A stretch of 64,000 nucleotides of DNA from Billgrantia montanilacus (lineage in GTDB: Bacteria > Pseudomonadota > Gammaproteobacteria > Pseudomonadales > Halomonadaceae). Position 1 is the first letter of the stretch. Each line of letters starts with the position of its first letter. The notes under the pieces were generated by a model, which was given only the letters and a program-made list of their open reading frames with translations, had not been told where the DNA came from and searched no databases. The stretch spans positions 434,001 to 498,000 of the forward strand of contig NZ_QPII01000002.1 in NCBI RefSeq assembly GCF_003336675.1, given 5' to 3'. Below are positions 17,503 through 25,589 of the stretch, piece after piece. Made by a program: the position numbers and the translations under genes.

Positions 17503-17790
17503 TTAACCCTCGGCTTCTGCTTCGGCCTCAGCTTCACCTTCCGCTTCTCCCTCAGCTTCGCCTTCCGCCTCCCCCTCGGCTTTGGCTTCCGCTTCGCCTT
17601 CGGCATGGGCTTCTGCCAGCATCAGAGGCGCTTCCACGCCACTGGTGTAGGTAGGCTCCGTTGATGACTCGCTGGCCACGGCCTGAAAGGTGGCACCACT
17701 GGCTACCAGCACCAGTGCCGGGGCTGCATAACCCAGCTGCTTGCTGAGCCTTCCCAGCAGGCTGCGGCGCTTCTCGTCTTGTAATGTCAT
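17503..17790 (-). CDS. Small protein with one hydrophobic segment and a Glu-Ala-Gly repeat tail
   Basis: The protein has 95 aa. Residues 1-20 are polar and basic, residues 20-40 (GYAAPALVLVASGATFQAVA) form one hydrophobic segment, a Ser/Thr-rich linker follows, and the last 35 or so residues consist almost only of Glu, Ala and Gly in EAEG and EAEA units. ATG 17790 follows GGAGG by eight bases. A 16-residue upstream extension is less likely. The DNA of the tail is built of degenerate six-base units, but synonymous codons vary, so the peptide repeat seems to be selected. I recognise no family. It might be a membrane-anchored or exported acidic tail for cation or partner binding; this is a guess. 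Confidence 0.75.
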   Translation of the reverse strand: MTLQDEKRRSLLGRLSKQLGYAAPALVLVASGATFQAVASESSTEPTYTSGVEAPLMLAEAHAEGEAEAKAEGEAEGEAEGEAEGEAEAEAEAEG

Positions 17791-18050
17791 GATAATGACC
17801 TCCGTAGTGTCATGAAGAGACATGCGATGGCATGTCATCGTGCAGAGAAGTCAGCCCTTACGGCTGGCTTCTTATCGGCGCCTCCAACTGCCGATGGCGC
17901 CTCGACTGCTCCGTCATCCGCGCTTGTTCCGCTCTTTCGGCGCTTCCGCAGGCTGCTCCCTTATTGGTTTGCCGTGATGACTCTGTCGGCGCTTGCCTCC
18001 AGTCCATACAGCATTCTTTGTCGAAAGATGAACTTCACCAGGCTTGATTT

Positions 18051-18068
18051 ATGTACCGATTGGTTCTA
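18051..18068. promoter_or_regulatory. Putative operator upstream of the TetR gene
   Basis: ATGTACCGATTGGTTCTA shares the ATG-ACCGAT-G-T core with the 26-bp palindrome at 18691-18716. It ends ten bases before the TetR start codon, where autorepression would act. Confidence 0.45.
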
Positions 18069-18078
18069 AATTCAAGGC

Positions 18079-18666
18079 ATGACACGTGGACGCCCCATTG
18101 CATTCAGCCCCGACGAGGCCGCGAGCGCCGCCATGCAGGTCTTCTGGGCCAGAGGCTACGACAGCGCTTCGACCCGCGACCTGCTGGAGGCGATGAAAAT
18201 ATCGCGCAGCAGTCTGTACCAGGCCTTCGGCAACAAGGAACAGCTGTTTCTCGAGGCACTGCGCCGCTATCGCGGCAATCTGATCGATCGGCTCAACCAC
18301 CGGCTGGAAGCGTCGCCCTCAGCCTTGGGCTTTCTTCGGGAGCTGTTCGTGGAGACGGCTCAGGAGTCCGGCAGCGAGCGAGCTGCGCTGGGATGTCTGA
18401 TCTTCAATTCCGCCAGTGAGCTTGGCCAACGTGGCGACATCGCGGCCATCGAGGCCAGACGCAGCGTCCAAGCCATCACTGCCCTGTTCCACGAAGCCGT
18501 CGTTCGGTCACAGGCCGAAGGCGATATCGCCTCAGATCGTGACGCACTGGCGCTCGCAACCTATCTCACGCTGGGCATGGCCGGCCTGCGCACCTTGCTC
18601 AAGTCCGGCGCCGCACCCGCACAGACTGAAGCCGCGGCCGAGTTGCTGCTCGACACATTACGCTGA
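18079..18666 (+). CDS. TetR/AcrR family transcriptional regulator
   Basis: The protein has 195 aa, with an N-terminal HTH (about residues 8-55) including FWARGYDSASTRDLLEAMKISRSSLYQAFGNKEQLF, then a variable helical ligand domain with a conserved CLIFNSASELG segment. It resembles YkkN/AcuR-like repressors. The ribosome-binding site is weak (AAGG two bases from ATG). It lies 106 bases upstream of a CxxC AhpD-like gene, with a strong palindrome between them, so it very likely represses that gene. Confidence 0.88.
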   Translation: MTRGRPIAFSPDEAASAAMQVFWARGYDSASTRDLLEAMKISRSSLYQAFGNKEQLFLEALRRYRGNLIDRLNHRLEASPSALGFLRELFVETAQESGSERAALGCLIFNSASELGQRGDIAAIEARRSVQAITALFHEAVVRSQAEGDIASDRDALALATYLTLGMAGLRTLLKSGAAPAQTEAAAELLLDTLR

Positions 18667-18690
18667 ACGATCGAGGTGATTTTTTACGAC

Positions 18691-18716
18691 ATATATGGAC
18701 CGATCGATCCATATAT
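18691..18716. promoter_or_regulatory. 26-bp near-perfect palindrome, likely TetR operator
   Basis: ATATATGGAC CGATCG ATCCATATAT is symmetric at 24 of 26 positions around a central CGATCG. It lies 57 bases before the start of the AhpD-like gene and 25 bases after the TetR stop. Size and symmetry fit a TetR-dimer site. Confidence 0.7.
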
Positions 18717-18772
18717 AAGCCGACACCCCACGGTGTCCCCTACGCTAATGACAGGAATACAGGAGACTCAAC

Positions 18773-19342
18773 ATGACTGCCGACTATCAACTACAACTCC
18801 CCCCGCAGACACTCGAAAATGCCGATGCCAAGGCACGGCCACTGCTCGAGAAGGCCAACGCCAAGCTGGGGTTCGTGCCCAACATGTACAAGGGCATGGC
18901 CAAGGCGCCCGGCGTCCTTGACACCTACCTGCACGGCTATGAGCTTTTCCGAGAGGATTCCGGCTTCACCCCCCCGGAGCAGGAAGTGGTATTCCTGACC
19001 ATCAGTCAACTCAACGGCTGCAGCTACTGCATGGCCGCCCACAGCATGCTGGCAGAGAAAATGTCTCAGGTGCCCGCCGACGTGCTCGAGGCGATCCGTG
19101 AGGATCGGGAGATTCCAGACTCTCGCCTGGCTGCGCTTAGCGAATTCACTGGTGTCATGTTCGACACCCGTGGCATGCCGACCCGTGAAGACGTCAAGGC
19201 ATTCCTTGACGCCGGCTTCGAGGAGCAGCATGTGCTGCAAATCGTGCTAGCGCTGGCCGTGAAGACGCTGTCCAACTATTCCAACCACCTCAATCACCCG
19301 GAGCTCGACGAGGCTTTCGCTGGCCACGCCTGGAAGAAGTGA
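18773..19342 (+). CDS. Carboxymuconolactone decarboxylase (AhpD-like) family protein
   Basis: The protein has 189 aa with the AhpD-type active-site motif NGCSYCMAAH (Cys83, Cys86, His90) and a preceding ETEVVFL-like helix (PPEQEVVFLTISQLNGC). These all-helical proteins act as thiol peroxidases or alkylhydroperoxidase partners. A CAGGAG site precedes ATG 18773. The gene appears to be controlled by the adjacent TetR protein. A reactive electrophile or oxidant would be the natural inducer, but that is inference. Confidence 0.88.
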   Translation: MTADYQLQLPPQTLENADAKARPLLEKANAKLGFVPNMYKGMAKAPGVLDTYLHGYELFREDSGFTPPEQEVVFLTISQLNGCSYCMAAHSMLAEKMSQVPADVLEAIREDREIPDSRLAALSEFTGVMFDTRGMPTREDVKAFLDAGFEEQHVLQIVLALAVKTLSNYSNHLNHPELDEAFAGHAWKK

Positions 19343-19347
19343 GTCTC

Positions 19348-19415
19348 CGCCCCGACATGCAGTGTCGGGGCGATACTCACCGAAATCGCGACAGTGCATG
19401 GATCATGCGCTGTCG
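19348..19415 (+). terminator. Two hairpins after the AhpD-like gene
   Basis: The first is CGCCCCGACA/TGTCGGGGCG (19348-19357 and 19363-19372, loop TGCAG), six bases past the stop. The second, near 19388-19416, pairs GCGACAG with CTGTCGC and is followed by TTATTG. Together they probably end the TetR/AhpD transcript. Confidence 0.6.
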
Positions 19416-19524
19416 CTTATTGCCGAGCGTGCTGTACTAGGTGGTATTCGGTCTTATTGAACCTTTACCGCTCCCTGGCCGACGGCATAGGCTCACGATA
19501 AACCCGACAAACGAGGTCAAGCTT

Positions 19525-20481
19525 ATGTTACGCACTCTCGTACTGGCCTTCAGTGCTCTGTGGTTATCGGCGCAGGTCCAGGCCTCGGAGATTTCCCCGC
19601 TGGTCGAGGCCGAGTGGCTCGACCAGCACCTGAATGACAAGAACCTGGTCGTCCTCGATGTTCGCTCCTCCATCGATGATGGTGGTGATCGCCAAAGCTT
19701 CGAGGCCGCCCGCATCCCCGGCAGCCGTTACAGCAGCTACACCGACGATGGTTGGCGCGAAGAGCGTGACGACGTAGCGGGCCTGTTGCCGGAGATCGAA
19801 CCTCTGCAGGAATTGATCGGAAGCCTGGGTATCGACAACGATACGACGGTCGTGATCGTCCCCGCCGGGACCGGACCCACGGATTTCGGCAGCGCGGCAC
19901 GCGTCTACTGGACCTTCAAGATTCTAGGCCATGACGAAGTCGCCATTCTCGATGGAGGCTTCGCCGGCTGGCAGCAACAAGGCTTCGACGTCGCCAGCGG
20001 TCCCGTTCCCGCCACTGAAGCCAAACAGTTTCATACCACCCTGCGCGAGGAGCTGATCGCCACGACCGAGCAGGTTGAGCAGGCACGTCAATCCCAGACC
20101 CAGTTGGTCGATGCCCGTCCATCGGACTACTTCACCGGCGAAACGATATCACCGGCCGTGAGAACTGCCGGCTCCATACCCGGCGCCAGGAGCCTTCCCC
20201 ATCACAGCCACTTCGGCGACCGTGCGGGTGCCTATTACCTGGACAAGGAAGGTCTCTCCTCACGTATCAACACTGCCGAGCTGGATCGCAATGCTCGCAC
20301 CATCACCTTCTGCAATACCGGACACTGGGCGGCAACGGACTGGTTCGTGCTCAGCGAGGTTGCCGGATTCGATAACGTCGCGATGTATGACGGCTCCATG
20401 GCCGCATGGACGATAAGTGACTCGCGCCCCGTGCAACTCGCTCGACGTGGCCTGGAGCGCCTTCAGGAGGCTCTCGACTGA
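19525..20481 (+). CDS. Exported two-domain rhodanese (sulfurtransferase)
   Basis: The protein has 318 aa with a signal peptide (MLRTLVLAFSALWLSAQVQA). Two rhodanese domains follow, about 25-155 and 175-310. The first lacks a catalytic cysteine (VPAGTGPTDFGSAARVYW at that place). The second has CNTGHWAATDW with the active Cys at the start of the loop. It would transfer sulfane sulfur from thiosulfate or a similar donor in the periplasm. ATG 19525 follows GAGG by about ten bases; the 28-residue upstream extension is rejected because it hides the signal peptide. A hairpin at 20498-20523 lies downstream. Confidence 0.87.
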   Translation: MLRTLVLAFSALWLSAQVQASEISPLVEAEWLDQHLNDKNLVVLDVRSSIDDGGDRQSFEAARIPGSRYSSYTDDGWREERDDVAGLLPEIEPLQELIGSLGIDNDTTVVIVPAGTGPTDFGSAARVYWTFKILGHDEVAILDGGFAGWQQQGFDVASGPVPATEAKQFHTTLREELIATTEQVEQARQSQTQLVDARPSDYFTGETISPAVRTAGSIPGARSLPHHSHFGDRAGAYYLDKEGLSSRINTAELDRNARTITFCNTGHWAATDWFVLSEVAGFDNVAMYDGSMAAWTISDSRPVQLARRGLERLQEALD

Positions 20482-20497
20482 ATGCAGTGGGGTAGCA

Positions 20498-20523
20498 GGG
20501 CCGGGCGCCTTTGGTGCCGGCCC
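20498..20523. terminator. GC-rich hairpin after the rhodanese gene
   Basis: GGGCCGGGCGCC pairs with GGTGCCGGCCC (one G-T pair) across a TTT-type loop. It lies 17 bases past the rhodanese stop and could also end the tRNA transcript arriving from the right. There is no T-tract on either side. Confidence 0.45.
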
Positions 20524-20633
20524 GATTCGCCGCTCCGGACCAGGAGACATAGTCCATTGGCGCTCCATCGAAAGAAGGAACGGGGCGGTTCAAACGTAGA
20601 GATGGGGTGAAGCAGGCCGGAGGTGAGGCCTAA

Positions 20634-20709
<76 letters not shown>

Positions 20710-20772
20710 ATGGCATTTACTACGGGGGTATGCTGATGCAGCCGGGACATGCGCTGCGTATTGCGGAGCTGA

Positions 20773-20848
<76 letters not shown>

Positions 20849-20891
20849 ATGGCGCTTCAATCAGATGCTAGTGCGATCAGCACGTGTTCAT

Positions 20892-20967
20892 TGGCTCCCC
20901 GAGCAGGACTCGAACCTGCGACCCAATGATTAACAGTCATTTGCTCTACCAACTGAGCTATCGGGGA
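20892..20967 (-). tRNA. tRNA-Asn (GTT), copy 3
   Basis: 76 bases including CCA, acceptor TCCCCGA/TCGGGGA. The anticodon stem differs from the other two copies by a compensatory pair (ATGAC...GTCAT in place of GTGAC...GTCAC). Anticodon loop CTGTTAA. Confidence 0.96.
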
Positions 20968-21055
20968 ATGGCCCTGAACACGGTGCGTAGTATACGGATC
21001 GCTTCGATCAGGTCAAGGGCGGATTCCCCGCCCCGGCCGCTTCTCTGCACAACGA

Positions 21056-21090
21056 AAGGCGCCCGCACGAGCTCTTCGTGCGGGCGCCTT
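21056..21090 (-). terminator. Strong hairpin terminator after tRNA-Met
   Basis: A 15-bp perfect stem: aaggcgcccgcacga (21056-21070) pairs with tcgtgcgggcgcctt (21076-21090) across a 5-base loop. On the minus strand it is followed by TCGTT. It lies ten bases past the tRNA-Met 3' end and would separate it from the tRNA-Asn group. Confidence 0.7.
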
Positions 21091-21099
21091 CAGGTATTC

Positions 21100-21176
21100 T
21101 GGTGGCTACGCCCTGATTCGAACAGGGGACCCCATCATTATGAGTGATGTGCTCTAACCAGCTGAGCTACGTAGCC
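21100..21176 (-). tRNA. tRNA-Met (CAT), elongator type
   Basis: A 77-base cloverleaf with CCA. The acceptor is GGCTACG/CGTAGCC with discriminator A, the D-arm AGCTCAGCTGGTTAGAGC, the anticodon loop CTCATAA and the T-arm TGTTCGAATCA. A fully paired first acceptor position argues against the initiator form. Confidence 0.95.
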
Positions 21177-21275
21177 TTCCGGTGCCGAGCCATTACCAAT
21201 GCCCGGTCGACGGGGCGGAATTATGCCCGAAGCATGTAACGGTGGCAAGCTGTGGTTGTCGCGAGTTTTTTATTG

Positions 21276-21289
21276 ATTGAACGTTCAAT
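21276..21289. promoter_or_regulatory. Perfect 14-bp palindrome, probable BetI operator
   Basis: ATTGAACGTTCAAT is a perfect inverted repeat in an AT-rich stretch 96 bases upstream of betI. A TetR-type site here fits the known autorepression of betI-betB-betA by BetI, relieved by choline. Confidence 0.7.
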
Positions 21290-21384
21290 AAAAAAATGGC
21301 ATGCTGAAAGTCATACTCACTAGTGCCGCCAGCGACCGACGACGTCATCGGTGGCAGTCGTCACCATGATACAAGGAGTGCCTG

Positions 21385-21990
21385 ATGCCCAAGGTTGGAA
21401 TGGAGCCCATTCGGCGTCAGCAACTGATACAGGCCACCATGGCGGCCATCGACGAGGTCGGCCTTGCCGATGCGACGGTCATCCGCATCGCCGGGCATGC
21501 CGGCGTCTCCGCCGGGATCATCAGCCATTACTTCGGCGGCAAGGACGGGCTGCTGGAAGCCACCATGCGACAGATCCTCACCGATCTCGGCGATGCCGTC
21601 GCCGCTCGTCGTCGCGCTCTGGGCGATGCGTCGCCCCGCGCCCATATCGGGGCCATCATCGACGGCAACTTCGACCGCAGCCAGGTCTCCGGTCCGGTGG
21701 CCAAGACCTGGCTGGCATTCTGGGCCAGCAGCATGCACAAGCCCCAGCTGCAGCGCCTCCAGCAGGTCAACGATCGACGCCTCTACTCCAACCTCTGCAG
21801 CCAGTTCCGCCGTCTCATGCCCCGAGCCAAGGCTCGCCAGGCCGCGCATGGCCTGGCAGCAACGATCGACGGCCTCTGGCTGCGCGGCGCCCTGACGCCG
21901 GAAGGGCTGGATGCCGACGGTGCACGACGCCTGGCCCATGGCTACATCAATCAGCTGTTGGCCAACTACGAATCCACACCCGTTTCCTGA
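21385..21990 (+). CDS. betI: Choline-responsive TetR-type repressor BetI
   Basis: The protein has 201 aa and starts [18 protein letters not shown], the BetI signature. The HTH has [20 protein letters not shown], and the ligand domain has [15 protein letters not shown] and a late DGLWLRGAL. It represses choline oxidation genes without choline. ATG 21385 is 11 bases upstream of no other gene and is the first gene of betIBA. betB follows after 11 bases. Confidence 0.95.
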   Translation: MPKVGMEPIRRQQLIQATMAAIDEVGLADATVIRIAGHAGVSAGIISHYFGGKDGLLEATMRQILTDLGDAVAARRRALGDASPRAHIGAIIDGNFDRSQVSGPVAKTWLAFWASSMHKPQLQRLQQVNDRRLYSNLCSQFRRLMPRAKARQAAHGLAATIDGLWLRGALTPEGLDADGARRLAHGYINQLLANYESTPVS

Positions 21991-22001
21991 CAGGAGCAAC
22001 C

Positions 22002-23471
22002 ATGGCAAGCCTCGACACCGAAACACTCTATATCGACGGCCGCCGGGTGGACGCCACTTCCGGCGAGGCCTTCGACGTCCATAACCCCTATGACGGCAGC
22101 CTTCTCGCCAGGGTGCAGCAGGCTTCACAAGCGGATGTGGACAGCGCCGTCGCTGCGGCTCGCAAGGGCCAGCGCGTCTGGGCGGCCATGACCGGCATGG
22201 AGCGCGGACGCATCCTCAACCGTGCGGTCGCCTTGCTACGCGAGCGTAATGACGAGATCGCCGAGCTGGAGACACGCAATACCGGCAAGCCGATTAGCGA
22301 AACCGCCGCCGTGGATATCGTCACCGGTGCCGATGTCATCGAATATTATGCCGGCCTGGCCCCCGCCATCGAGGGTAGCCAGATTCCCCTTCGCGAGTCG
22401 TCCTTCGTCTATACCCGCCGCGAGCCACTGGGTGTGATCGGCGCCATCGCGGCCTGGAACTACCCCATCCAGATCGCCTGCTGGAAGGCAGCCCCGGCGC
22501 TGGCCGCGGGCAATGCCGTGGTGCTCAAGCCCAGCGAAGTCACGCCTTTGACCGCCATGAAGCTGGCCGAGATCTTCACCGAGGCCGGGCTGCCGGATGG
22601 CGTCTTCAATATTGTCCAGGGCGATGGCCGTGTGGGACAGATGCTGACCGGGCACCCTGGCATCGACAAGGTGTCCTTTACCGGCGAGGTGGGCACTGGC
22701 AAGAAGGTGATGGCCGCAGCCGGGGGCTCGAGCCTCAAGGACGTGACCATGGAGCTCGGCGGGAAGTCGCCGCTGATCGTCTTTGCCGACGCCGACCTGG
22801 ACCGTGCCGCAGATGCGGCGATGATGGCCAACTTCTATTCCAGTGGCCAGATCTGCACCAATGGCACTCGCGTCTTCGTCCATCGCTCCGTGAAGGCGGC
22901 CTTCGAGGGGAAAATCGCCGAGCGCGTGGCCCGTATCAGGGCCGGCGACCCGCTCGACCCCGTGACCAATTTCGGCCCCCTGGTGAGCTATGGCCATCAG
23001 GAAAAGGTGCTCTCCTACATCGAGCTGGGCAAGCAGGAGGGTGCCCGGCTACTGATCGGCGGCGAACCGATGGCAGAGGGCGCCTTCGCTAGGGGCGCCT
23101 GGGCAGCGCCCACCGTTTTCACCGATTGCAGTGACGAGATGCGCATCGTGCGAGAGGAGATCTTCGGCCCGGTGATGGCGATACTCGCCTTCGATGACGA
23201 CGAAGAGTTGATCCGGCGCGCCAACGACACCCACTACGGGCTGGCCGCGGGCGTTTTCACCGAGAGCCTCTCCCGGGCGCACCGCACCATCCACCGCCTT
23301 GAAGCCGGCATCTGCTGGATCAACACCTGGGGCGAGTCGCCGGCCGAGATGCCGGTGGGCGGCTACAAGCAGTCCGGTGTGGGCCGCGAGAATGGCATCG
23401 AGACACTGGCCCACTACACCCAGACCAAATCGGTGCAGGTGGAGATGGGCCCCTTCGAGTCGGTGTTCTAA
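22002..23471 (+). CDS. betB: Betaine-aldehyde dehydrogenase
   Basis: The protein has 489 aa and is a full-length ALDH. It carries the [20 protein letters not shown] nucleotide-binding region, [13 protein letters not shown], the catalytic glutamate in MELGGKSPL and the catalytic Cys in [14 protein letters not shown], plus the terminal [13 protein letters not shown] motif. It oxidises betaine aldehyde to glycine betaine with NAD(P). The ATG at 22002 follows CAGGAG. A longer in-frame ORF beginning at 21351 runs through betI and is not used. Confidence 0.97.
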   Translation: MASLDTETLYIDGRRVDATSGEAFDVHNPYDGSLLARVQQASQADVDSAVAAARKGQRVWAAMTGMERGRILNRAVALLRERNDEIAELETRNTGKPISETAAVDIVTGADVIEYYAGLAPAIEGSQIPLRESSFVYTRREPLGVIGAIAAWNYPIQIACWKAAPALAAGNAVVLKPSEVTPLTAMKLAEIFTEAGLPDGVFNIVQGDGRVGQMLTGHPGIDKVSFTGEVGTGKKVMAAAGGSSLKDVTMELGGKSPLIVFADADLDRAADAAMMANFYSSGQICTNGTRVFVHRSVKAAFEGKIAERVARIRAGDPLDPVTNFGPLVSYGHQEKVLSYIELGKQEGARLLIGGEPMAEGAFARGAWAAPTVFTDCSDEMRIVREEIFGPVMAILAFDDDEELIRRANDTHYGLAAGVFTESLSRAHRTIHRLEAGICWINTWGESPAEMPVGGYKQSGVGRENGIETLAHYTQTKSVQVEMGPFESVF

Positions 23472-23524
23472 GCCAAGATCTCGAGCGACAGGCCGTGTGT
23501 ATGCTGCGGCCAGCAAGATGAGCG

Positions 23525-23635
23525 GCGCCGGGGACAGGTCGTAGAGGGGGTCCGATGCCAGGGATGGCATCGGTAGCGTCCAGGGAAGGATTCACAGCGC
23601 CCCCTCGTAGACCTGTCCGCGGATCAGCCGCGGGC
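23525..23635. repeat. Cruciform-like inverted-repeat element between betB and betA
   Basis: The outer arms GGACAGGT...AGAGGGGG (23532-23550) and CCCCCTC...ACCTGTCC (23600-23618) are nearly complementary over 19 bases, with a small internal mismatch. Inside, CCGATGCC (23552-23559) pairs with GGCATCGG (23565-23572). A third short stem, GCGGATCAGCCGCGG, borders it. It looks like a dispersed extragenic palindromic element rather than a terminator, because betA follows on the same strand. Confidence 0.65.
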
Positions 23636-23687
23636 TAGGCTGCGGCAGCCCGACGCCCACTTCCGTTTCAGCCTTGGGGAGATCGTC

Positions 23688-25379
23688 ATGTCCCAGATTC
23701 GCGAATTCGACTACATCATCATCGGCGCCGGCTCGGCCGGCAACGTGCTTGCCGCCCGGCTTACGGAAGACCCCGAGGTCAGCGTACTGCTACTGGAAGC
23801 CGGCGGCCCCGACTATCGTCTCGACTTCCGCACCCAGATGCCGGCGGCACTGGCCTACCCGCTGCAGGGCAAGCGCTACAACTGGGCCTTCGAGACCGAC
23901 CCCGAGCCGCATATGGACAACCGCCGCATGGAGTGCGGCCGTGGCAAGGGGCTAGGCGGCTCGTCGCTGATCAATGGCATGTGCTACATCCGCGGCAATG
24001 CGCTGGACTACGACCACTGGGCCAGCCTGCCCGGCCTGACCGACTGGTCCTATGCCGACTGCCTGCCCTATTTCCGCAAGGCCGAATCCCGCGATATCGG
24101 ACCCGACGACTACCATGGTGGCGACGGCCCAGTCTCCGTGACAACCCCGAAGGCCGATAACAATCCGCTGTATCGGACCTTTATCGATGCCGCCGTGCAG
24201 GCCGGCTATCCCGAGACACCCGACGTGAACGGCTACCAGCAGGAGGGGTTCGGCCCCATGGACCGTTTCGTCACGCCCAAGGGGCGCCGCGCCTCCACCG
24301 CTCGCGGCTATCTCGACCAGGCCAAGCAGCGCGAGAACCTCACCATCGAGACCCACGCCACCACGGACGTGATCGAGTTCGAGAGCAAGCGCGCCGTGGG
24401 TGTGCGCTACCTGCGCCGCGGCCAGCCCCACCAGGTCCGCGCCCGCCGCGAGGTGCTGCTGTGTGCCGGTGCCATCGCCTCGCCGCAGATCCTGCAACGC
24501 TCCGGCGTCGGCAACCCCGAACATCTGCGTGAGCTCGACATCCCGGTGGTCCACGCCCTGCCCGGCGTCGGCGAGAACCTCCAGGACCACCTGGAGATGT
24601 ATATCCAGTACGAATGCACGCAGCCGATTTCCCTTTATCCCGCGCTGAAATGGTACAACCAGCCCAAGATCGGCGCCGAGTGGCTGTTCAAGGGCACCGG
24701 CGTCGGCGCCAGCAACCAGTTCGAGGCAGCGGGCTTCATCCGCAGCAACGACGACGAAGCGTGGCCCAACCTGCAGTATCACTTCCTGCCCATCGCCATC
24801 AGCTACAACGGCAAGAGCGCGGTACAGGCCCACGGCTTCCAGGCCCACGTCGGGTCCATGCGCTCGGAGAGCCGGGGCAGGATTCGGCTGACGTCCCGGG
24901 ACCCCGAGGCCGCGCCCAGCATCCTGTTCAACTACATGTCGCAGGAAAAGGACTGGCAGGAGTTCCGCGACGCCATCCGCTTGACCCGGGAGATCATCGC
25001 CCAGCCCGCCATGGATGCCTACCGTGGAAGGGAAGTGTCACCGGGACCGAACGTCGATTCCGATGAAGCGCTCGACGCTTTCGTGCGCGAACACGCCGAA
25101 ACCGCCTATCATCCCTGCGGCAGCTGTCGCATGGGGAACGATGAGATGGCGGTAGTCGATGGCAGCGGTCGCGTGCACGGCCTCGAGGGATTGCGCGTCG
25201 TGGACGCCTCGCTGTTTCCGGTCATACCCACCGGTAACCTCAATGCGCCGACGATCATGCTGGCCGAAAAGCTGGCCGACAAGATACGTGGACGTGAACC
25301 GCTACCGCGCTCGGCCGCCCCCTACTTCGTCGCGCAAGGCATTCCGGCGCGCATGGAACCCGAGCGCCGACTCTACTGA
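23688..25379 (+). CDS. betA: Choline dehydrogenase (GMC flavoprotein)
   Basis: The protein has 563 aa. It starts with the FAD dinucleotide fold ([17 protein letters not shown]), then the GMC signatures [20 protein letters not shown] and [15 protein letters not shown], and a C-terminal active site with [11 protein letters not shown] and [20 protein letters not shown]. It oxidises choline to betaine aldehyde at the membrane with electrons passed to the respiratory chain. It is separated from betB by 216 bases that contain an inverted-repeat element. A terminator follows at 25402-25424. Confidence 0.97.
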   Translation: MSQIREFDYIIIGAGSAGNVLAARLTEDPEVSVLLLEAGGPDYRLDFRTQMPAALAYPLQGKRYNWAFETDPEPHMDNRRMECGRGKGLGGSSLINGMCYIRGNALDYDHWASLPGLTDWSYADCLPYFRKAESRDIGPDDYHGGDGPVSVTTPKADNNPLYRTFIDAAVQAGYPETPDVNGYQQEGFGPMDRFVTPKGRRASTARGYLDQAKQRENLTIETHATTDVIEFESKRAVGVRYLRRGQPHQVRARREVLLCAGAIASPQILQRSGVGNPEHLRELDIPVVHALPGVGENLQDHLEMYIQYECTQPISLYPALKWYNQPKIGAEWLFKGTGVGASNQFEAAGFIRSNDDEAWPNLQYHFLPIAISYNGKSAVQAHGFQAHVGSMRSESRGRIRLTSRDPEAAPSILFNYMSQEKDWQEFRDAIRLTREIIAQPAMDAYRGREVSPGPNVDSDEALDAFVREHAETAYHPCGSCRMGNDEMAVVDGSGRVHGLEGLRVVDASLFPVIPTGNLNAPTIMLAEKLADKIRGREPLPRSAAPYFVAQGIPARMEPERRLY

Positions 25380-25401
25380 AACGGAAACCTGTCCCACCGT
25401 T

Positions 25402-25424
25402 AGCGCCCCGCCCTGCGGGGCGCT
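25402..25424 (+). terminator. Hairpin terminator after betA
   Basis: AGCGCCCCGC (25402-25411) pairs perfectly with GCGGGGCGCT (25415-25424) across a three-base loop, followed by CTTGC. It lies 22 bases past the betA stop. Confidence 0.65.
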
Positions 25425-25548
25425 CTTGCATGTGTGTCTCCGATACGCCCCTGCAAGACACAGCTCTCCAAGAAATGGCCGCCAAGAGACATAGCTGCTA
25501 CAAGTAGGGGCTGGTCACCCACGACATGATCGGCTAGGCTAGTAAATT

Positions 25549-25562
25549 CAAACAACTGTTCG
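25549..25562. promoter_or_regulatory. Possible PsrA-like operator before fadE
   Basis: CAAAC-AACT-GTTCG resembles the CAAAC-N4-GTTTG pattern bound by the fatty-acid-sensing TetR regulator PsrA in pseudomonads, with one mismatch. It lies 27 bases before the fadE start codon. Found by eye only. Confidence 0.35.
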
Positions 25563-25589
25563 AAACGCCATTCCCAACGGAGACGAGGC

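Noticed and set aside
19441-19524. 28-codon N-terminal extension of the rhodanese ORF
   Set aside because: The extension would bury a clear signal peptide that begins at 19525 with a ribosome site before it.
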